Assembly (NCBI GenBank): GCA_964465665.1
Contig: CAYXKM010000193.1
Coordinates: 1 to 10,691, forward strand
Direction: 5' to 3'
DNA from: JAKEGN01 sp964465665
Lineage (GTDB): Bacteria; Pseudomonadota; Gammaproteobacteria; Steroidobacterales; Woeseiaceae
DNA length: 10,691 nucleotides
Part shown: in pieces, positions 6,055 to 10,691 of the stretch
How positions within the stretch are numbered: the first letter of the stretch is position 1
Layout of the letters: each line of letters begins with the position of its first letter
Notes under the pieces: model-generated
Told to the model about the DNA's origin: nothing
The model's input: the letters and a program-made list of their open reading frames with translations, nothing else
The model's database searches: none
Translations under genes and position numbers: made by a program

Positions 6055-7053
6055 ATGCAAAAGAAACATGCAGTTGCGCTTTGCTGCGCCGCACTGGTAA
6101 CCGTCATCGGGGCTGCGTCACTGTCGGCATGCAAAACCATTGCGACCGATTCGGAAAGGATTCCAAAGGCCGTATTCATCATAGTTGATGGCATCCCGCC
6201 GGACGAACTGGAACAGACGCCAACACCAGCGCTGGATGAAATCAGTGCCGAAGGCGCTTACACGCATGCTTACGTTGGCGGTGCGATCGGGCACGAATCC
6301 GAAAGCCCGACAGTTTCCGCCGTCGGCTACAACAGCCTGCTCACGGGCACTTGGGCCAACAAGCACAATGTCTGGGACAACTCCGTCGAGAATCCGAATT
6401 ATGCCTACTGGGACATTTTCCGGGTCGCCAAGGCTGACAATCCTGCACTCGTGACAGCCATTTTCTCGACCTGGCTGGACAACAGGACCCGTCTGGTCGG
6501 CGATGGACTGGAAGCAGCCGGCGGACACAAGATCGACTATCACTTTGACGGCTTCGAGCTCGACACGGACAGGTTTCCTCATGACGAAGCCGGCGATTAC
6601 ATCCGGCAGATCGACGCGATCGTCGTCGAAGAAGCGGCAAGGTACATCCAGGATGCCGGCCCGGATCTGTCGTGGGTTTACCTGGAACACACGGACGATG
6701 TGGCGCACCGTTTCGGCGATGGCCCGGAATTTTCGGCCGCAGTACGCCTCATCGATTCACAGATCGGCGTCATCTGGGCGTCGATCAAAGAGCGACGGAC
6801 GAGCCACAACGAGGACTGGCTGCTGGTGGTCACGACTGATCATGGGAGAGACGCGGAGACCGGTAAGGATCATGGCTACCAGTCAGAACGCGAACGCAGC
6901 ATCTGGATCGTGACCAACAGCCAGAAGCTCAACGACAATTTTTTTGATAATCCCGGCATTGTCGACATCATGCCGTCACTCGCCGATCACCTCGGGCTCG
7001 AAATACCGGGACCGGTTCGCGCGCAGCTGGACGGCAAGTCGTTCATAAGATGA
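6055..7053 (+). CDS. Lipoprotein phosphodiesterase, alkaline phosphatase superfamily
   Basis: From ATG 6055 the protein has 332 residues and begins with a lipoprotein signal: two lysines, a hydrophobic core and the lipobox L23-S-A-C26. Lys at +2 suggests delivery to the outer membrane. The mature part matches the type I phosphodiesterase/nucleotide pyrophosphatase family (PF01663). The two-zinc site looks complete: D45 (FIIVDG), the nucleophile segment PTVS (T86/S88), N109 (HNVWDN), D214 and H218 (DDVAH), D262-H263 (TTDHG) and H273. The family hydrolyses phosphodiesters and phosphomonoesters by a covalent intermediate. At the position where classical members have the nucleophilic threonine (PTLT), this one has serine 88. 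The stop overlaps the MFS gene start by 4 bases (ATGA), so its job is likely tied to transport: releasing an importable compound outside the cytoplasm. Confidence 0.88.
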   Translation: MQKKHAVALCCAALVTVIGAASLSACKTIATDSERIPKAVFIIVDGIPPDELEQTPTPALDEISAEGAYTHAYVGGAIGHESESPTVSAVGYNSLLTGTWANKHNVWDNSVENPNYAYWDIFRVAKADNPALVTAIFSTWLDNRTRLVGDGLEAAGGHKIDYHFDGFELDTDRFPHDEAGDYIRQIDAIVVEEAARYIQDAGPDLSWVYLEHTDDVAHRFGDGPEFSAAVRLIDSQIGVIWASIKERRTSHNEDWLLVVTTDHGRDAETGKDHGYQSERERSIWIVTNSQKLNDNFFDNPGIVDIMPSLADHLGLEIPGPVRAQLDGKSFIR

Positions 7054-8312
7054 ATTCCACCCGGCGACTGCCGGCTGCCGTCCTTGTCTATCTCCAGGTC
7101 ATTACGCTGGCGCTGGCCGCATCCGTCATCTACAGCGCTCCGTACCTGCGACAACTTTTTAAAACGTCCTTGCTCGAGACTTTTCAACTGAGCGAAGTTC
7201 AGCTCGGCAACCTCAGTACCACTTACGCCATCTGTTCGATAGTCTGCTACCTGCCGGGTGGCTGGCTCGCCGACCGCGTATCGCCACTTAAACTGGTTGT
7301 CATTGCCCTGTTTTCGAGCGCGGCAACCTACGCCTGGTACGCGACGATTCCGGGCTATACCGAGTTGCTTGTCATTTATGGCCTGTGGGGTGTCATCGGT
7401 GTCGGCATACTTTGGGCAGCGATGTTCAAGCACGTCCGCCTTCTCGCCGGCGGCAATGAACAGGGTCGGTTGTTCGGCACGCTCGAAGGCGGCAGGGGTC
7501 TTTTCGAAGCCATCCTCCTCACGGTCGCGAGTTTCTCATTTTCGCTCTTCGCGACCCGCGCACTGGGCATGATCAATGTAATTGTCATTTACACCGTGCT
7601 GGCAACTGCGCTTGGTGTATTGATGCTGTTCATGAAAAACACAATGCAGAATACGGATCGCGGAGAAACGGAGTCGATTACGCTTGCGGATGTCGTTCTC
7701 ATAGTAAAGCAGCCGTCGGTCTGGCTGCTCTGCGTGATTCTCACGGCCGTATACCATCTCTTCTGGGCTACGATCGAGTTCCCGAGTTTTGCCGAAACCG
7801 GTGGATTCGGTATAACGCTCGCGGCGGCAACGATGCTCGGTGCCAGCAAATTGTGGATGCGGCCGATCGGTGGTGTGCTAGGCGGGATGATCGGCGACAG
7901 AATCTCCAATGTGCGACTGATGATGTGGCTGTTCGTCGCGGGAATCGGCGGCTGCCTGTACCTTGCCCTGATGGAGACCAGCCCCGGTTTCGCCTGGACG
8001 CTGTGGGTCTTCATCTTTCCCTTCGGACTGCTGGTCTACGCTGCCAGAGGAATATTCTGGGCGCTGCTCTACGACTGCCCGCTGCCCGAAAGGGTGCTGG
8101 GATCCGCAATCGGATTCATTTCCATCATGGGTTACAGTTCCGACGCGTATATTCCGCAGGTCAGCAGCCGATTGCAGGAAGCCTATTCAACGGCTACCGC
8201 GTACCAGTTTTTTTATGCGTATGTTGCATTCGCTGCCGCCTTCGGCTTTCTGGCAACCTGGGCACTGCAGCGTCGGGTCAAGAGGCAGGGGAGCCATACG
8301 GTCGTTCGATGA
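7050..8312 (+). CDS. MFS transporter, YihN-like
   Basis: The 420-residue protein has about twelve hydrophobic helices and the major facilitator loop 2-3 motif (GGWLADRVSP) near residues 70-79, with a weaker second copy in GGVLGGMIGDRIS in the second half. From memory, segments such as NEQGRLFGTLEGGRG, RPIGGVLGGMIGDR and GFISIMGYSSDAYIP resemble Escherichia coli YihN and relatives; this is a recognition, not an alignment. The complete length and internal symmetry indicate an intact transporter in the inner membrane. Its ATG overlaps the phosphodiesterase stop (ATGA, 7050-7053), and its own stop overlaps the GMC start (ATGA, 8309-8312). The three proteins are therefore translationally coupled, and the likely cargo is a product of the phosphodiesterase and/or a substrate of the dehydrogenase. 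The direction of transport and the cargo are not shown by the sequence. Confidence 0.88.
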   Translation: MNSTRRLPAAVLVYLQVITLALAASVIYSAPYLRQLFKTSLLETFQLSEVQLGNLSTTYAICSIVCYLPGGWLADRVSPLKLVVIALFSSAATYAWYATIPGYTELLVIYGLWGVIGVGILWAAMFKHVRLLAGGNEQGRLFGTLEGGRGLFEAILLTVASFSFSLFATRALGMINVIVIYTVLATALGVLMLFMKNTMQNTDRGETESITLADVVLIVKQPSVWLLCVILTAVYHLFWATIEFPSFAETGGFGITLAAATMLGASKLWMRPIGGVLGGMIGDRISNVRLMMWLFVAGIGGCLYLALMETSPGFAWTLWVFIFPFGLLVYAARGIFWALLYDCPLPERVLGSAIGFISIMGYSSDAYIPQVSSRLQEAYSTATAYQFFYAYVAFAAAFGFLATWALQRRVKRQGSHTVVR

Positions 8313-9988
8313 AGGAATTTGACTACATCGTTGTCGGTGCCGGCTCGGCAGGCTGCGTCATGGCAAACCGGCTGACAGAGGACCCCGGAACCCGCGTCCT
8401 CCTGCTCGAGGCGGGAGGCTCCGACAGCAGCGTGTTCATTCGTATGCCGAGCGCGCTGTCCATCCCGATGAACACCACGAAATACAACTGGGGTTACCGC
8501 ACCGTGGCCGAACCGTTCCTCGACGGCAGGCGACTCGACTGCCCGCGCGGGCGGGTCATCGGTGGATCGTCGTCTATCAACGGCATGGTCTATGTCCGCG
8601 GACACCCCTGCGATTTCGAAGAGTGGCAGAGCCTGGGCGCCTCCGGATGGGGATATGCCGACTGCCTGCCGTATTTTCGCAAGGCAGAATCCTCAATAAA
8701 CGGCGCAGACCGATATCGCGGCGGCGACGGCCCACTGGCGACCTGCAACGGGAACGGGATGCGCAATCCCCTGTATCGCGCGTTCATCAAAGCCGGGCAG
8801 GAAGCCGGCTACCCGGCAACGGAGGATGCCAACGGCTATCAGCAGGAAGGCTTCGGCAAAATGGACATGACCGTTGACGGCGGTGTCCGCTGTTCGACAG
8901 CGCACGCGTATCTTCGTCCCGCACTGCGCCGGCCCAATCTCGCACTCCTTACGCACGTCAGCGTCACCGCGATCCGTTTCGACGGCAGGACGGCAACCGG
9001 AGTCAATTACATTTCCGGAGGACGGGCGGAGCAGGCGGCCGCTCGCGCGGAAGTCATCCTGTGCGCGGGTTCGATCGGCTCGCCTTTGCTGTTGCAGCGA
9101 TCGGGGATCGGCCCGGCCACAGTGCTGAACGATGCCGGCGTTCCGGTCGTACACGAACTTCCCGGCGTCGGTGAAAACCTGCAGGACCACATCGAAGTCT
9201 ATTTCCAGCATCGCTGCAAGGAGCCCATAACGCTCAACAACAAACTCGACTGGTTCAGCAAGGGCCTGATCGGTGCGCAATGGTTAATAACGCGCTCCGG
9301 ACTCGGCGGCACCAACCATTTCGAATCGGGTGCATTCATCCGTTCGCGCGCCGGCGTACGCTGGCCCGACATCCAGTTTCACTTCTTGCCTGCCGCGATG
9401 CGTTATGACGGGCGCACGGCATTCGCCGGGCACGGATTCCAGGTGCACGTGGGTCCCAACAAACCCGCGAGCCGCGGCAGTGTGAGGATTACCGCATCGT
9501 CAGACGATGCGTCCCCGGAAATCCGCTTCAACTACCTGTCGGCCGAGAAGGATCGTGAGGACTGGCGTCTATGCCTGAAACTTGCGCGCGAGATCCTGCA
9601 CCAGCCGGCCATGGACGCCTACCGTGGTGACGAGATTCAGCCGGCACTCGATCTCGATCAGACCGACGAGGTGGACGCATGGGTCCGGCAGAATGTGGAA
9701 AGCGCCTATCACCCGTCCTGCAGCTGCAAAATCGGTGCGAACGACGATCGCATGGCGGTCCTGACGCCGGACTGCAAAGTGCGTGGAATCTCAAGGCTGC
9801 GCGTTGTCGATTCATCCGTTTTTCCGACCATTACCAACGGCAATCTGAATGCGCCGACGATCATGGCCGCGGAAAAAGCAGCCGACATGATCCGCGGCCG
9901 ACCGCCATTGTCCGACCCGGCCGACTACTGGATCGATGAGCAATGGCTGCACCGGCAGCGACCCACTGCTCCGGTTCGGAGCCTATGA
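8309..9988 (+). CDS. GMC family oxidoreductase, choline-dehydrogenase-like
   Basis: The 559-residue flavoprotein is a full-length glucose-methanol-choline oxidoreductase. It has an N-terminal FAD motif (YIVVGAGSAG, 6-15) with E34, GMC signature 1 around 80-98 (PRGRVIGGSSSINGMVYVRG), signature 2 (GSIGSPLLLQRSGIG), the catalytic histidine H468 in AYHPSCSCKIG and the second active-site asparagine N514 in NGNLNAPTIMAAEKAADMI. The length, the HPSCSCK motif and the C-terminal tail (DPADYWIDEQW) are all like BetA, which oxidises choline to betaine aldehyde and then to glycine betaine. GMC enzymes are diverse, and other alcohols remain possible. The ATG at 8309 is chosen because it places the Rossmann strand at the N-terminus and overlaps the MFS stop; the open frame upstream inside the MFS gene is an artefact. 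No betB, betI or betC is nearby. Confidence 0.9.
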   Translation: MKEFDYIVVGAGSAGCVMANRLTEDPGTRVLLLEAGGSDSSVFIRMPSALSIPMNTTKYNWGYRTVAEPFLDGRRLDCPRGRVIGGSSSINGMVYVRGHPCDFEEWQSLGASGWGYADCLPYFRKAESSINGADRYRGGDGPLATCNGNGMRNPLYRAFIKAGQEAGYPATEDANGYQQEGFGKMDMTVDGGVRCSTAHAYLRPALRRPNLALLTHVSVTAIRFDGRTATGVNYISGGRAEQAAARAEVILCAGSIGSPLLLQRSGIGPATVLNDAGVPVVHELPGVGENLQDHIEVYFQHRCKEPITLNNKLDWFSKGLIGAQWLITRSGLGGTNHFESGAFIRSRAGVRWPDIQFHFLPAAMRYDGRTAFAGHGFQVHVGPNKPASRGSVRITASSDDASPEIRFNYLSAEKDREDWRLCLKLAREILHQPAMDAYRGDEIQPALDLDQTDEVDAWVRQNVESAYHPSCSCKIGANDDRMAVLTPDCKVRGISRLRVVDSSVFPTITNGNLNAPTIMAAEKAADMIRGRPPLSDPADYWIDEQWLHRQRPTAPVRSL

Positions 9989-10009
9989 CCGTCAAACGCT
10001 GAAAAACCG

Positions 10010-10049
10010 AAGGAATCCTGCAACGGACCGGGCTCACGGGCGATTCCTT
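10010..10049 (+). repeat. Inverted repeat after the GMC gene
   Basis: AAGGAATC (10010-10017) and GATTCCTT (10042-10049) are a perfect 8-base pair separated by 24 mostly GC-rich bases. There is no T-run after it, so it is not a typical intrinsic terminator. It could be an operator, an mRNA-stabilising hairpin or a weak transcription stop. Confidence 0.45.
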
Positions 10050-10165
10050 GCGGGCACGCCCCGGGCCGTCCTGCCTATGTCGTTTTTGGACATTCCGGCG
10101 TCGCGGCAGATTGTGGGCAAGCCCTTGATACGGCCCAGACTTATGTGTCGAATACGCGCTATACA

Positions 10166-10190
10166 GTGCTGCGCAAATCCTGTGCGGCAC
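10166..10190 (+). promoter_or_regulatory. Imperfect dyad ahead of the MttB-like gene
   Basis: GTGCTGCGC (10166-10174) and GTGCGGCAC (10182-10190) form a dyad with seven of nine positions pairing and a 7-base loop. It lies directly after a possible -10 (TATACA, 10160-10165) and 15 bases before the start codon. It could be a repressor site or a 5' leader hairpin affecting translation. Evidence is limited to the symmetry. Confidence 0.3.
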
Positions 10191-10205
10191 GCCAGGGGTT
10201 CGAGT

Positions 10206-10691
10206 ATGAATGTCCGAGTTCGGAAACGCAGCGCGGGCGGCCGCGAGGCGAAACTGGCAGCGCGCAAGGACGCAGCGCGGCAACATGCTCCGGCCTTCAT
10301 CGAAAGGCGCATTCCGGTCTATGACATGCTCGATGAGGCCAGCCTCGAACTGATCGAGTCGAACGCCGACACGTTGCTGCAGGAGATCGGCGTCGAATTT
10401 CGCGATTTCCCGCAGGCGGTAAAGCTGTTTCGGGAGGCCGGAGCAGATGTCACCGGAGAGCTGGTGCGTTTTCCGCGGGGGCTTTGCCGGTCGATCGTCA
10501 AAGCGACGGCACCGTCCGAGTACACCCAGCATGCGCGGAACCCGGAACGGAATGTGATCATCGGCGGGCCTCGAACCGTGCTGGTGCCGGCGTATGGTTC
10601 GCCGTTCGTGCGCGACCTCGACAAGGGACGCCGTTACGCGACGCTCGAGGATTTCAGGAATTTCGTCAAGCTCACGTACTCGAGTACGGGA
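10206..10691 (+). CDS. MttB superfamily (trimethylamine/betaine methyltransferase-like), 3' end cut by window edge
   Basis: The frame opens at ATG 10206, with AGGGG at 10194-10198 as ribosome binding site, and stays open for 162 codons to the window edge. The product begins with the family's basic leader (KRSAGGREAKLAARK) and continues with a helical segment (TLLQEIGVEF), then the diagnostic NPERNVIIGG, PAYGSPFVRDLDKGRRY and EDFRNFVKLTYSS. This is the trimethylamine methyltransferase MttB family (PF06253). Methanogen MttB demethylates trimethylamine using pyrrolysine, whereas most bacterial homologues lack it and some demethylate glycine betaine or related compounds onto a corrinoid protein. 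Family members run to roughly 480-520 residues, so about two thirds of the gene is outside. The position equivalent to pyrrolysine is not visible. Its place after a choline-dehydrogenase-like gene suggests a betaine substrate (inference). Confidence 0.88.
   Translation, partial: MNVRVRKRSAGGREAKLAARKDAARQHAPAFIERRIPVYDMLDEASLELIESNADTLLQEIGVEFRDFPQAVKLFREAGADVTGELVRFPRGLCRSIVKATAPSEYTQHARNPERNVIIGGPRTVLVPAYGSPFVRDLDKGRRYATLEDFRNFVKLTYSSTG

Larger units (their letters stand above)
9989..10205 (+). other. Intergenic region between GMC and MttB-like genes
   Basis: This 217-base gap is the longest in the window and the only one in the catabolic block large enough for a promoter. It holds two inverted repeats, annotated separately. 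A possible -10 element TATACA is at 10160-10165, but no convincing -35 lies 16-18 bases before it; a TTGATA at 10125-10130 is 29 bases away, too far for a standard sigma-70 pair. A separate promoter for the MttB-like gene is therefore plausible but not demonstrated. I see no gene in it. Confidence 0.5.

Noticed and set aside
7853..8308. In-frame extension upstream of the GMC enzyme, which would give a 711-residue fusion
   Set aside because: The extra 152 codons overlap the MFS coding region in another frame, look like arginine/cysteine-rich noise, and the ATG at 8309 gives a standard-length GMC protein starting at the Rossmann strand.
8309..9988. Naming the GMC gene betA
   Set aside because: The motifs fit BetA, but GMC paralogues with other substrates share them and no betB, betI or betC neighbour is present, so no symbol is assigned.
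10125..10165. TTGATA and TATACA as a sigma-70 promoter pair
   Set aside because: The spacing is 29 bases, far from the usual 16-18, and no better -35 is found for the TATACA.
9861..10532. A 223-codon - strand frame across the gap between the GMC and MttB-like genes
   Set aside because: It overlaps the end of the GMC gene and the start of the MttB-like gene, both strongly supported, and its product shows no domain features.

Overview
The window looks like part of a proteobacterial chromosome, most plausibly a GC-rich environmental gammaproteobacterium or relative. All genes I accept lie on the + strand and are closely packed. The clade is inferred from gene content and style (DUF1697, DUF1801 and CPBP genes beside BetA-like and MttB-like catabolic genes) and cannot be fixed from the sequence alone. 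No rRNA, tRNA, CRISPR array, transposase or integrase is visible.

Left part (1-4629): a row of small, functionally unrelated genes. They are a DNA-alkylation-repair-like protein cut by the left edge, a CPBP intramembrane protease, a small zinc-ribbon membrane protein, a DUF1801 protein, a single-domain cupin, an unrecognised exported protein, a DUF1697 protein and a four-helix membrane protein. Composition is uneven: the first ~650 bases are very GC-rich (60-base lines of 62-77 % GC), while the next 3.5 kb is patchier (lines of 40-53 % GC in the samples counted). The gaps on either side of the zinc-ribbon gene (1402-1508 and 1820-1895) each contain nested inverted repeats. Each ends in AGGCGT a few bases before a GTG start that opens with Met-Asn-Arg. 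The first ends in a textbook GTTAGGC core. This looks like degenerate integron attC sites, so the zinc-ribbon gene may be a relic gene cassette.

Right part (4651-10691): a catabolic cluster. In order it holds an FAD-dependent oxidoreductase, a lipoprotein phosphodiesterase of the alkaline phosphatase superfamily, an MFS transporter, a GMC (choline-dehydrogenase-like) oxidoreductase and the start of an MttB-family methyltransferase. The phosphodiesterase, transporter and GMC genes are joined by two 4-base ATGA overlaps, so they are almost certainly one operon. A 217-base gap with two inverted repeats separates the GMC gene from the MttB-like gene, which runs off the right edge.

A working model for the right part is scavenging of a quaternary-amine phosphodiester such as glycerophosphocholine. 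The lipoprotein would cleave the diester outside the cytoplasm, the MFS protein would import a product, the GMC enzyme would oxidise choline or a similar alcohol, and the MttB homologue would start methyl transfer from the resulting betaine. The families are seen in the sequence; the substrate is inference.
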